From PALG01 sp964495885 (GTDB lineage: Bacteria; Bacteroidota; Bacteroidia; Flavobacteriales; Flavobacteriaceae): a stretch of 64,000 nt of DNA. Where the stretch lies: positions 27,897 through 91,896 of the forward strand of contig CAZBWO010000014.1 of NCBI GenBank assembly GCA_964495885.1. Direction: 5' to 3'. This document shows, in pieces, positions 27,501 through 35,142 of the stretch. Both the position numbers and the translations under genes were made by a program. The notes below the pieces were generated by a model. The model made no database searches. It saw nothing but the letters and a program-made list of their open reading frames with translations, and was not told where the DNA came from. The first letter of the stretch is position 1; each line of letters opens with the position of its first letter.

Positions 27501-28281
27501 TAATGAAACCGAAAATAATGATGACGAACTTGGTTTAGATTACAACAGAGTCAAAACGGGTGGTCAAAAGGTGTATGTTGGTGTCGTTAAAAATGGTCAT
27601 TATGGGAGTAAATTAAGCCTTAGAGGAATGTTTGAAAGTATAGAGGTGCAGGAGACACAGGGGCGATTTATCAATGAGTTTTTCAATTCGGTATCGTATC
27701 TGGAAAATAGAAAGAATTTTACGGGACTTCAAATAGATTATTCTTATGCTGGATATGATAATAAGGTGAATCCCACTCGAGGAATGTTTTTTAAAGCAAA
27801 TGCCGGAGTAACATCCAATATTGAAAGTTTCGAACGTACTTTCGGGACTTTGGGAAGTTCCCTGGAGTTTTTCAATGCCATTACCAGAAACAGGAAATGG
27901 GTACTAAACACACAGATTAGAGGTGCTGTTAATATTGGAGATAACTATGAGTTTTATCAGGCAGTAACTTTAGGGACAAATTCTGGATTACGTGGATTTC
28001 GTCAAGAACGCTTTAGCGGAGAAAGTAGTTTAGCCTTTAAGGGGGACTTACGATATCATCTCACAAAGTTTAAAACAGGACTCTTACCCTTGGAATTAGG
28101 TGTGTTTGTTGGTGGTGATGTAGGAAGGGTATGGCAGGATGGTGATGCAAGTGAAAAATGGCATAATGACTATGGAGGTGGTTTTTGGCTCACCGCAGTA
28201 GATTCTATTTCGGGGGAGTTCAGACTCTTTAATAGTGTGGAAGGATTATTATTCTCTTTCGGGTTCGGATTGGCATTTTAA
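24580..28281 (+). CDS. Metallophosphoesterase - kinase-like - outer-membrane barrel fusion lipoprotein
   Basis: A 1233-residue protein from ATG 24580 (a TTG 12 bases upstream is in frame but spoils the signal). The lipobox LSACG gives a lipidated Cys ~18. Residues ~45-340 are a calcineurin-like phosphoesterase: LIGDAG, LGDNIYP, IPGNHDWY, AMHHP and SGHEH. Residues ~420-760 hold a second domain with LRALEKSA (Lys470), DMLIGDWDRHQDQW (Asp608, Asp610, His612) and PRDRDQVF (Asp637, Asp639). These resemble the Lys, catalytic-loop and metal-binding motifs of atypical CotH/FAM20-like kinases. From ~870 the sequence is a BamA/Omp85-like barrel (GLRGFRQERFSGES) ending in an aromatic residue. Phosphatase and barrel calls are firm; the kinase likeness is my inference. 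Confidence 0.83.
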   Translation: MHKLKLILPFLFIFLSACGSYYPKYLNEEDKNIHVNPYESEVEKRFYLIGDAGLGASENETLKAFESFVDGKDTKEDYVIYLGDNIYPSGLPKKDEKGRASAEEQLDAQVNVSRFFDGKILFIPGNHDWYSDGLKGLKRQEEYVEDKLDDNEAFQPENGCAIEEIDVSEEITLLVLDTEWYIENWDKHPTINDECDIKTREDFMLEIEGELKKNNEKTIIIAMHHPAFTYGLHGGYFNLNKHIYAADNNIPLPVLASLVTLLRSQGGVSPQDRYNNRYNELMKRLVTMARDNDRVVFVSGHEHVLQYIENKDIKQIVSGSGSKDAPVALGKGSLFAYGGKGFAVLEVLKDGSSNIHYYKADEGKPERMFSKVVHEAPKEFNVDTLPTKFPKTIMASVYPKENTEKSKSYEWFWGDHYRKSYGTQIEVPVGILDSLRGGMTVQRKGGGHQTRSLRLMDAEGRTFNLRALEKSAVQFLQTTAFRDTYVEEDFDETLTEDIIKDFYTSSHPYGAYVIPKLSDAVGVYHTNPKLYYVPKQKALGKYNLEYGDELYMLVERPDETFLDQPNFGKPDAIESTSDVLENIRDDEEYRIDEEAFIRARLFDMLIGDWDRHQDQWRWSRFDDKQRNIKMYRPIPRDRDQVFANYDGALLNILNVLMPATQQFQQYDGELKDIKWINLAGIKIDRTFAQTSDREVWLSQASIIQELLTDKVIDEAFKSLPSELDPTTAEIIKSKLRERRSHMVNIAQRYYDYLNDLVIITATDKDDQVKVDINRDHTIVSISRIKDGEVQPPFKRRVIPNKETKEIWVYALDDDDEIVVSGKGRKVPRIRIIGGQNNDIYNVEGGRRVKVYDHKSKPNTIVSEGKASFIFKDNYKYNNYRYNKFINESSTILPSIGFNPDDGMLVGLSYAKAKKGFSDDPFGSRHSFNGGYFFATDGFSLQYNGEFANVFDYWKFLVGGKWTSENFTQNFFGFGNETENNDDELGLDYNRVKTGGQKVYVGVVKNGHYGSKLSLRGMFESIEVQETQGRFINEFFNSVSYLENRKNFTGLQIDYSYAGYDNKVNPTRGMFFKANAGVTSNIESFERTFGTLGSSLEFFNAITRNRKWVLNTQIRGAVNIGDNYEFYQAVTLGTNSGLRGFRQERFSGESSLAFKGDLRYHLTKFKTGLLPLELGVFVGGDVGRVWQDGDASEKWHNDYGGGFWLTAVDSISGEFRLFNSVEGLLFSFGFGLAF

Positions 28282-28320
28282 TATTTTTCTGCATCCACAA
28301 GGTATCCTTTATGAAAATAG

Positions 28321-28328
28321 TATCTTTG
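28321..28328 (+). promoter_or_regulatory. Candidate -7 box of the cysQ-cysN/capsule locus
   Basis: TATCTTTG, a full TAnnTTTG match, ends 17 bases before the cysQ ATG (28346). It is the only convincing promoter seen ahead of the sulfate-activation genes and may drive the whole co-directional run. Confidence 0.5.
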
Positions 28329-28345
28329 CGCCGCAAAAGAAAGTT

Positions 28346-29134
28346 ATGGAGAGAAACCTTAAAACTGCAATAAAAGCAGCCATTGAAGCTGGAGAAGCAA
28401 TCTTAAAAATATACGACACAGATTTTTCTGTAGCATTAAAGGACGACGCATCTCCACTTACCATTGCGGATGAAGAATCTAATAATGTCATAAATAAATA
28501 CCTGCTAACAACAGGTATTCCTATCATTAGCGAGGAAAATAAACAAACAGATTATGACGAGCGAAAGGATTGGGAGCAATGTTGGATTGTGGATCCTTTG
28601 GATGGTACAAAGGAATTCGTAAAACGTAATGGGGAGTTCACAGTAAATATAGCCCTTGTTAAACAGGGTGTCCCTGTGATGGGTGTAATATATGTGCCTG
28701 TATCGGGATGGTTGTATTTTACAAATGAAAAAGGGACTGGTTCTTTTAAATTGCAAATCAAAGAAAACAGTATTCCAGAAAACATAATGGAGGAAGCCAT
28801 TCCGCTAACTCCAGCAAAGCTCTCAGAACCTGTAAAAGTAGTAGGTAGTAGATCCCATTTAAATGAAAGTACCGAGGCTTACATTCATAAATTAGAGGAA
28901 AAATATGAGGTTGAAATTGTGTCTAAAGGAAGCTCCCTTAAATTTTGCTTAGTGGCAGAAGGAGATGCACATGTCTACCCACGCTTTGCTCCAACAATGG
29001 AATGGGATACTGCAGCAGGGCAGGCAATTTGTTCTGCAGTAGGGGTTTCGGTGATAAACCAAGAAACCCAAAAACCGCTTCGGTACAATAGGGAAAATCT
29101 CCTTAACCCGCATTTTTTGGTGAGTGCTATATGA
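28346..29134 (+). CDS. cysQ: 3'(2'),5'-bisphosphate nucleotidase
   Basis: Hydrolyses PAP (3'-phosphoadenosine 5'-phosphate), the by-product of sulfotransferases and PAPS reductase, to AMP. The 262-residue protein belongs to the inositol-monophosphatase superfamily: metal-site motifs SEEN (~64-67), WIVDPLDGTKEF (~82-93) and the C-terminal EWDTAAGQAI (~215-224). I start it at ATG 28346, after the promoter box and outside the preceding gene, although the frame is open further upstream. It overlaps the DUF2061 gene by four bases. Its place beside cysCDN and sulfotransferases argues for PAP recycling in a sulfation pathway. Confidence 0.94.
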   Translation: MERNLKTAIKAAIEAGEAILKIYDTDFSVALKDDASPLTIADEESNNVINKYLLTTGIPIISEENKQTDYDERKDWEQCWIVDPLDGTKEFVKRNGEFTVNIALVKQGVPVMGVIYVPVSGWLYFTNEKGTGSFKLQIKENSIPENIMEEAIPLTPAKLSEPVKVVGSRSHLNESTEAYIHKLEEKYEVEIVSKGSSLKFCLVAEGDAHVYPRFAPTMEWDTAAGQAICSAVGVSVINQETQKPLRYNRENLLNPHFLVSAI

Positions 29135-29583
29135 AACCCAATTCACATTTAAGACATATTTTAAAGTCGGTTACCTGGCGAATACTTGGTACATTAGACA
29201 CGATTGTTATTTCTTGGGTCATTACTGGAAATGCCCTTACAGGATTAAAGATTGGTACCGTAGAAGTAGTAACCAAAATGATTTTGTACTATTTCCATGA
29301 ACGGGTTTGGTTTAAGTTGAACCTAAGTAAGGATGGACAAATACTTGCAAGTAGGAAGCGTCACTTGGCCAAAACATTTACCTGGAGGGCTGTAGGAACG
29401 ACAGATACCATGATTATTTCATGGATTATTTCGGGAAATCCGTTCACAGGACTAAAAATAGGCCTCGCTGAACTTGTTACTAAAATGATACTGTATTATG
29501 TACATGAGCGTGCATGGTACCATATTGATTTCGGATTGGAAAAAAGAAGAAAGCGTAAATTGAAAAACCAAGAGCATGAATAA
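29131..29583 (+). CDS. Tandem DUF2061 membrane protein
   Basis: A 150-residue protein made of two copies of a DUF2061 unit. Copy 1 (~10-60) has SVTWRILGTLDTIVISWVI and TKMILYYFHERVW. Copy 2 (~78-130) has TFTWRAVGTTDTMIISWII and TKMILYYVHERAW. Each copy has two hydrophobic segments, giving about four helices, and an HER-W motif at its end. Function is unknown. DUF2061 genes are often found next to sulfate-activation genes in this phylum, and here it overlaps both cysQ and cysC, so a role in sulfate uptake or in linking activation to the membrane is plausible but unproven. Confidence 0.85.
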   Translation: MKPNSHLRHILKSVTWRILGTLDTIVISWVITGNALTGLKIGTVEVVTKMILYYFHERVWFKLNLSKDGQILASRKRHLAKTFTWRAVGTTDTMIISWIISGNPFTGLKIGLAELVTKMILYYVHERAWYHIDFGLEKRRKRKLKNQEHE

Positions 29584-30178
29584 ACATATTGTTCCTCATG
29601 AATTTCAAGTAACCAGAAACGACCGTAACCTTCAAAAGGAACATGCCTCGTTGGTGATTTGGTTTACCGGTTTATCTGGTTCGGGTAAATCTACTTTGGC
29701 GAATGCCTTGGAAAAGGAATTACTTAAAAAAGGATTTCACACCTATGTATTAGACGGCGATAATGTTAGAAATGGCCTTAATAAAAACCTTAGTTTTGCA
29801 CCAGAAGATCGCACCGAAAATATTAGAAGGATTGCTGAAGTTGCCAATTTAATGGCAGATGCCGGCCTTGTTGTACTATCTTCATTTGTTTCGCCTTATC
29901 AAAAAGATCGTGAAGCGGTGAAGGAAATCGTTGGTGCTGAAAATTTTGTAGAGATATTTGTAAATACTCCCTTGGAAGTTTGCGAAAAACGGGATGTAAA
30001 AGGGCTCTATCAAAAAGCTAGGGCAGGAGAGATAAAAAACTTTACAGGTATTGGAGCACCATACGAGGCACCATTACAACCTGATATTGAAATTGATACC
30101 ACGAAATATTCCGTGGAAGAATCCATAGATATTATTTTTAAAAGTATCGCACATAAACTACTTTTGCGACATGAGTAA
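29576..30178 (+). CDS. cysC: Adenylylsulfate kinase
   Basis: Phosphorylates APS to PAPS with ATP. The 200-residue protein has the P-loop GLSGSGKST (~33-41), the APS-contact region LDGDNVRNGLNKNL (~60-73), SFVSPYQKDRE (~105-115) and VFVNTPLEVCEKRDVKGLY-type lid residues (~130-147), all typical. Overlaps of 8 bases upstream and 8 bases downstream place it in a translationally coupled string cysQ-DUF2061-cysC-cysD. A stand-alone kinase, not fused to CysN. Confidence 0.95.
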   Translation: MNKHIVPHEFQVTRNDRNLQKEHASLVIWFTGLSGSGKSTLANALEKELLKKGFHTYVLDGDNVRNGLNKNLSFAPEDRTENIRRIAEVANLMADAGLVVLSSFVSPYQKDREAVKEIVGAENFVEIFVNTPLEVCEKRDVKGLYQKARAGEIKNFTGIGAPYEAPLQPDIEIDTTKYSVEESIDIIFKSIAHKLLLRHE

Positions 30179-31076
30179 ATATTATTTGAACTACCTTGAT
30201 GAATTGGAGTCTGAAGCCATCTATATCCTTCGGGAGGTTTGGGCCCAATTTCAAAATCCAGTCATCCTTTTTTCTGGTGGAAAAGACTCTATTTTGGTCA
30301 CCCATTTGGCTAAAAAGGCATTTTATCCTTCTAAAATTCCCTTTCCATTATTGCATGTAGACACTGGACATAATTTTCCGGAAACGATTGCTTTTAGGGA
30401 TGCCCTTGTGGAAGAGCTAGGAGTGCAATTGTTGGTAGGTTCTGTTCAGCAATCTATTGATGATGGAAGGGTTGCCGAAGAAAAAGGGAAAAATGCTACC
30501 CGAAATGCCTTACAGATTACCACACTTTTGGATACCATTGAGGAACACAAAATAGATTGTGCCATTGGTGGTGGAAGAAGGGACGAGGAAAAAGCGCGTG
30601 CTAAAGAACGATTCTTTTCGCATCGGGATGATTTCGGACAGTGGGATCCTAAAAACCAGCGTCCAGAATTGTGGAACATTTTAAACGGAAAGCATTTTGA
30701 AGGAGAACATTTTAGGGCATTTCCTATAAGTAACTGGACCGAAATGGATGTCTGGAACTATATCCTAAAGGAAAACATAGCCATTCCGTCACTCTATATT
30801 GCCCATGAACGTGAAGTGGTTTGGAGAAATGAATCCTGGATTCCTGTTTCAGAATTTTTGAAACTGGAAGAAGGTGAGACGGTGCATCAAAAGAAAATTA
30901 GATTCCGAACCTTGGGAGATATTACCATTACAGGAGGAATTGAAAGTGATGCCGATACGTTGGCAAAAATTGTGCAGGAAGTAGCAGCCATGAAACAAAC
31001 AGAGCGTGGAAATCGTAGTGATGACAAACGAAGTGAAACGGCCATGGAAGACCGTAAACGTCAAGGATATTTTTAA
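30171..31076 (+). CDS. cysD: Sulfate adenylyltransferase subunit 2
   Basis: The ATP-sulfurylase catalytic subunit, forming APS from ATP and sulfate with CysN. The 301-residue length is standard. The PP-loop is FSGGKDSILVTHLA (~34-47); LHVDTGHNFPET (~62-73), GGGRRDEEKARAKER (~131-145) and the C-terminal ERGNRSDDK are characteristic. It overlaps cysC by eight bases and precedes cysN by nine bases. Confidence 0.96.
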   Translation: MSKYYLNYLDELESEAIYILREVWAQFQNPVILFSGGKDSILVTHLAKKAFYPSKIPFPLLHVDTGHNFPETIAFRDALVEELGVQLLVGSVQQSIDDGRVAEEKGKNATRNALQITTLLDTIEEHKIDCAIGGGRRDEEKARAKERFFSHRDDFGQWDPKNQRPELWNILNGKHFEGEHFRAFPISNWTEMDVWNYILKENIAIPSLYIAHEREVVWRNESWIPVSEFLKLEEGETVHQKKIRFRTLGDITITGGIESDADTLAKIVQEVAAMKQTERGNRSDDKRSETAMEDRKRQGYF

Positions 31077-31085
31077 GAATTAGAT

Positions 31086-32342
31086 ATGGAGTTAGATAAT
31101 AATCAATTATTAAGATTTACCACGGCAGGTAGTGTAGACGATGGAAAAAGTACGTTGATTGGGCGTCTTTTATATGATTCCAAAGCCATTTTTGAAGATC
31201 AGTTGGAAGCCGTTGAAAATACGAGTAAACGTAAAGGACATGAAGGGGTGGATTTGGCACTTTTCACAGACGGGCTTCGGGATGAGAGGGAACAAGGCAT
31301 TACTATTGATGTGGCCTATCGTTATTTTACTACTCCCAAGCGTAAGTTTATCATCGCAGATACACCAGGCCATATTCAGTACACTAGAAACATGGTTACC
31401 GGAGCATCAACAGCAAATGCGGCACTCATTCTCATTGATGCCCGAAACGGCGTCATTGAACAAACCAAAAGACACGCCTTCATTGCTTCATTGCTGCAGA
31501 TTCCGCATCTTATTGTTTGTATCAATAAGATGGATTTGGTAGACTATTCTGAAACGATTTACGAAAAAATTATTGCGCAGTTTGAAGAGTTTTCCTCTAA
31601 GTTGTACGTAAAAGATATTCGTTTTATTCCTATTAGTGCACTTAAGGGAGACAATGTGGTACACCGAAGCGAGCATATGAATTGGTACCAAGGTGCTCCA
31701 TTACTGCACACCTTGGAACACATGCATATTAGTAGTGATATAAATAAGATTGATGCCCGTTTTCCGGTACAAACTGTACTAAGACCTCAACGTGAAGGTT
31801 TTATAGATTACCGAGGATATGCGGGACGTGTAGCTAGTGGGATTTTTAGACCTGGTGATGACATTACGGTACTTCCCTCTGGTTTTACCTCTAAAATCAA
31901 GAGCATTGATACCCAAGATGAAGCTTTAGAGGAAGCATTTGCCCCTATGTCTGTAAGTATTACCCTGGAAGATGATATAGATATAAGTCGTGGGGATATG
32001 ATTGTAAAGACCAATAATAAGCCAGAACCCACTCAGGAGTTTGATGCTATGATTTGTTGGTTAAATAATACAGCCGCAAGACCAAGGGCAAAATATACTA
32101 TTTTACATACCTCCAATGAGCAAAAGGCTATGATTAAGGAGATTGTGTACAAAATAGACATCAATACCTATAACCGCGAAAATGAAGACAAAGAGCTTCA
32201 AATGAATGACATAGCGCGTATAAAAGTAAGAACCACCAGACCCCTAATGATTGATGAATATAGGGATAATCGTATTACCGGAAGTTTTGTCCTAATAGAT
32301 GATGCTACACATGAAACGGTTGCCGCTGGAATGATAATATAA
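31086..32342 (+). CDS. cysN: Sulfate adenylyltransferase subunit 1 (GTPase)
   Basis: The EF-Tu-like GTPase that drives APS synthesis by CysD. The 418-residue protein lacks a fused APS kinase. GTP-binding motifs: G1 GSVDDGKST (~16-24), G3 DTPGH (~95-99), G4 NKMD (~151-154). Beta-barrel domains 2 and 3 follow to the C-terminus. The product of CysCDN is PAPS. Neither cysH nor sulfite reductase genes occur downstream, but sulfotransferases do. Confidence 0.96.
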   Translation: MELDNNQLLRFTTAGSVDDGKSTLIGRLLYDSKAIFEDQLEAVENTSKRKGHEGVDLALFTDGLRDEREQGITIDVAYRYFTTPKRKFIIADTPGHIQYTRNMVTGASTANAALILIDARNGVIEQTKRHAFIASLLQIPHLIVCINKMDLVDYSETIYEKIIAQFEEFSSKLYVKDIRFIPISALKGDNVVHRSEHMNWYQGAPLLHTLEHMHISSDINKIDARFPVQTVLRPQREGFIDYRGYAGRVASGIFRPGDDITVLPSGFTSKIKSIDTQDEALEEAFAPMSVSITLEDDIDISRGDMIVKTNNKPEPTQEFDAMICWLNNTAARPRAKYTILHTSNEQKAMIKEIVYKIDINTYNRENEDKELQMNDIARIKVRTTRPLMIDEYRDNRITGSFVLIDDATHETVAAGMII

Positions 32343-32346
32343 AACC

Positions 32347-32916
32347 ATGATACAATTCCAAGGAAGAAAGGCTACTTGGTACCGATGGCTCCTTCAGTTC
32401 AAAAATGTAAAAGACAGCACACATCTTTTGATCTCCAAGGGTTCCAAAATTGTAAATGGAACAACCATTGGAGACGGTACTTGTATCAACGGTAAAATTA
32501 TTATCAAAGGAAAAGGAAGCTGTATTATAGGTAAATATTGCGCTTTTGGCGATGGTATCAGGATCATTACTTCAAACCACAATACAACTGATATTGTTTT
32601 GCAATATTCACTTAGAAAGCGTTTGGGAATGGAGGTACAGGTAGATGAAAAGAAAGATGTTGAAATAGGGAGTAATGTTTGGATTGGGGATCAAGTACTT
32701 ATTCTTCCAGGCATTAGTATTGGTAATAGTGCCATAATTGCGGCAGGTTCCGTGATTACAAAAGATGTTCCTGCCTATGCAATTGCTGGAGGAGTACCTG
32801 CTAAAATAATCAAGTACCGATTTTCAGAGGAAAGAATAGAAGAACTAAAAAAATTAGAATGGTGGGATTGGCCTCTTGATAAATTGAAACGTGAGGTTCA
32901 TTTACTACAATCTTAA
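32347..32916 (+). CDS. Hexapeptide-repeat acyltransferase (WbbJ/CapG-like)
   Basis: A 189-residue left-handed beta-helix acyltransferase. Hexapeptide repeats run from ~40 to ~150 (NGTTIGDGTCINGKIIIKG, VEIGSNVWIGDQVLILPG), and the ending VPAKIIKYR is the classic C-terminal cap. SNHNTTD (~78-84) supplies the catalytic His region. It probably acetylates a sugar of the polysaccharide built by the following genes. It follows cysN by four bases, which physically joins the sulfate-activation and polysaccharide genes in one transcript. Confidence 0.87.
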   Translation: MIQFQGRKATWYRWLLQFKNVKDSTHLLISKGSKIVNGTTIGDGTCINGKIIIKGKGSCIIGKYCAFGDGIRIITSNHNTTDIVLQYSLRKRLGMEVQVDEKKDVEIGSNVWIGDQVLILPGISIGNSAIIAAGSVITKDVPAYAIAGGVPAKIIKYRFSEERIEELKKLEWWDWPLDKLKREVHLLQS

Positions 32917-32928
32917 TCTTTCATAAAT

Positions 32929-32936
32929 ACCTTTAG
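32929..32936 (+). promoter_or_regulatory. Possible internal promoter box before the flippase gene
   Basis: TACCTTTA, seven of eight matches to TAnnTTTG, ends one base before the GTG start codon at 32938. If used, the transcript would begin inside the coding frame, so the match may be accidental. Confidence 0.2.
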
Positions 32937-32937
32937 C

Positions 32938-34239
32938 GTGTTAGAGAAGTTTAATTTTTTTTCAAAAAAAAGCTTTAGGTACGCTACCATTGGTAGTGTT
33001 TCAATTAGGTTTGGTTCTGCTTTCTTTGCTTTTCTAAATGGTATTTTACTAGCGCGCTTACTTTCAGTTGAAGGATTGGGAAAATATGTATTGGTTTTCT
33101 CAACAATTACTGTACTTTCTATTCCCGCAACTATGGGAATCCCTCAATTATTAACCAGATACGTGTCAAAATATGAAGTCCACAATAAGGAATCCTTATT
33201 GAAAGGGCTATTGATAAAAACCAATAGGTTCGTCTTTTTTTCAACATTACTTATATATGCTTTGGCCTCCATTAGTTATTTTTTTTGGTGGAAAAATTAT
33301 GGAACAGAAATGGTGTATACCATTATTTATGGTTTGATATTACTACCTATTTTAGGATTTGGGGCACTTCGGTCTGCAAGTCTTCGAGGTTTGAAATTAA
33401 TTATTCTTGCCGAACTGCCCGAAACTTTATTTAGAAACCTACTGTTCACCGTTTTTTTAAGTGTTAATTTTTTACTTGGATATAACCTTACTCCAAAATG
33501 GGCAATGTTGTTTCAGGTTATTGCTGCTGGAATTGGATTCCTTATAGGGTATCTTTTTTTGAGAAGACATCTTTTATTAAAATTAAGAAATGTACGCCCT
33601 TTATTTGAACAAAAACATTGGATTAAGGAAACAATTCCTTTTTCAATTAATAGTGGGGTGCAAGTCACGCGAAGTAAGTTGTTAACATATGTCTTGGCTA
33701 TTTTCGGATCGGTAGAGGCAGTAGCCATCTTTGAAGTAGCTACTAGAGGAGCGACCTTGGTTTCCTTTACTTTAAATGCTTTAAATACGGCAATTTCACC
33801 TTTTATTTCAACCGCTTTTGAAAAAGGAGACAAAATATACTTGCAAAAAATCATTCGTAAAACAGGACGGATCATTTTTGCTTTTTCTTTACCAGTGGCT
33901 TTACTATTCATTTTTGGTGGAACTACATTATTGACTTTTATTTTTGGGGCTCAATATGAAAACGCCTATATACCCCTTGTGATATTGTGCATCGGGCAAT
34001 TGGTAAGTTCCATGGTAGGATCTGTAGGCTTATTATTGAGTATGACCGGGAATCAGAGAGTGTTTTCCAACAGTAACCTTTTAATGCTTATTCTTAATGT
34101 GATATTAAGCATTCCTTTAATTATTTATCTAGATGTAATTGGCGCTTCCATAGTTTACAGTCTTCTATTGATTGTTCAAAATTTGGTTTTGTTATCTTAT
34201 GTACGTAAAAAATTAAAAATCAATACTGCAATTATTTAA
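32938..34239 (+). CDS. Oligosaccharide flippase (Wzx-like, MOP superfamily)
   Basis: A 433-residue polytopic membrane protein with about 12 hydrophobic helices, opening with the pattern GSVSIRFGSAFFAFLNGILL and LLSVEGLGKYVLV that is typical of polysaccharide flippases. It should translocate undecaprenyl-linked repeat units across the inner membrane. It begins with GTG at 32938, 21 bases after the acyltransferase stop. Function follows from fold and from its location at the head of the capsule genes; the substrate is not readable. Confidence 0.87.
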   Translation: MLEKFNFFSKKSFRYATIGSVSIRFGSAFFAFLNGILLARLLSVEGLGKYVLVFSTITVLSIPATMGIPQLLTRYVSKYEVHNKESLLKGLLIKTNRFVFFSTLLIYALASISYFFWWKNYGTEMVYTIIYGLILLPILGFGALRSASLRGLKLIILAELPETLFRNLLFTVFLSVNFLLGYNLTPKWAMLFQVIAAGIGFLIGYLFLRRHLLLKLRNVRPLFEQKHWIKETIPFSINSGVQVTRSKLLTYVLAIFGSVEAVAIFEVATRGATLVSFTLNALNTAISPFISTAFEKGDKIYLQKIIRKTGRIIFAFSLPVALLFIFGGTTLLTFIFGAQYENAYIPLVILCIGQLVSSMVGSVGLLLSMTGNQRVFSNSNLLMLILNVILSIPLIIYLDVIGASIVYSLLLIVQNLVLLSYVRKKLKINTAII

Positions 34240-34248
34240 AGGCTCAAA

Positions 34249-35142
34249 ATGATGCTTCCTAACCTTTTTATTATCGGTGCTCCAAAATGCGGTACAACTT
34301 CCATGGCTCATTATTTGGGAAAACATCCCAATATTTTTATGTGCAAAGAGAAAGAACCACATTATTTTAATGAAGACCTTAACCATAGGTATTACAAAAC
34401 TGAAGATACTTATTTGCAGTTGTTTTCGGAAGCTTCAGAAAGCGCAACTTACTTATGCGATGCTTCGGTCTGGTATTTGTATTCAGAAGTTGCTGTTAAA
34501 AATATTCTCAAGTTTAATCCTGAAGCACGATTTATCATTATGTTGAGGGAACACAGTGATTTGTTTTTTTCATTGCATCGTGAACTGCGCTATGGGGGAG
34601 AAGAGACTCAAAATTCCCCACAAAAGGCATGGGAATTGGTTTCCTTCAGAAAAAAAGGTAATAATGTTCCTTCAACCACTTTAGAACCAAAATTGCTATA
34701 CTATGATAAAACCTGTGCCTTAGGAAATTTAGTTGAGCGAGCCTTGGATATCATCCCTAGGGAGCAGCTTCGTATTATTTTCTTAGAGGATCTAAAAGAA
34801 GATTCAAATAGGGTTTATGAGGAACTCTTGTTGTGGTTAGGCCTTAAAGTAATAGCACTACCTGTTTACGAAGTTGTAAATGAAAAAAAAGAAAGGATTT
34901 CCCCTACTTTTTCTAGCTTACTCAGGAAAATCTATTTACTTAAGAAACAATTGGGCATCCATAAAGGATTAGGTATTTCCAATTATTTGAATCGTTTGAA
35001 TGTTACCAAAAAAGTAGTTCAAAATAAAAAGGAAGAAGATAAATTGCGTCCAATTCTTAAGGATTATTTTGAAAAAGATCGAAAATTACTGGAGAAACTA
35101 ACAGGTAGGGATCTATCTCACTGGAGCACTAGTAAATCATGA
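34249..35142 (+). CDS. PAPS-dependent sulfotransferase 1
   Basis: A 297-residue cytosolic-type sulfotransferase. The 5'-phosphosulfate loop is GAPKCGTTS (~9-17), followed by KEKEPHYFNED (~33-43), and the 3'-phosphate motif region is FIIMLREHSDLFFSLHREL (~95-113). It transfers sulfate from PAPS, most likely to a sugar of the surface polysaccharide. It is seven genes downstream of cysQ in the same direction and overlaps the next glycosyltransferase by four bases. Related sequences include heparan sulfate-type sulfotransferases; the acceptor here is unknown. ATG 34249 and ATG 34252 are both possible starts. Confidence 0.9.
   Translation: MMLPNLFIIGAPKCGTTSMAHYLGKHPNIFMCKEKEPHYFNEDLNHRYYKTEDTYLQLFSEASESATYLCDASVWYLYSEVAVKNILKFNPEARFIIMLREHSDLFFSLHRELRYGGEETQNSPQKAWELVSFRKKGNNVPSTTLEPKLLYYDKTCALGNLVERALDIIPREQLRIIFLEDLKEDSNRVYEELLLWLGLKVIALPVYEVVNEKKERISPTFSSLLRKIYLLKKQLGIHKGLGISNYLNRLNVTKKVVQNKKEEDKLRPILKDYFEKDRKLLEKLTGRDLSHWSTSKS

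Noticed and set aside
28235..28345. Upstream extension of cysQ into the barrel gene
   Set aside because: It would overlap the 3' end of the preceding gene by 47 bases and include the TATCTTTG promoter box; ATG 28346 gives the normal family length.
28346..32342. cysQ-cysN as an ordinary sulfate assimilation operon
   Set aside because: No PAPS reductase, sulfite reductase or cysteine synthase follows; two sulfotransferases do.
33513..33911. A 132-codon open frame antisense to the flippase gene
   Set aside because: It lies wholly inside a well-supported gene on the other strand, has no recognisable domain and is best explained as a shadow of its codon pattern.
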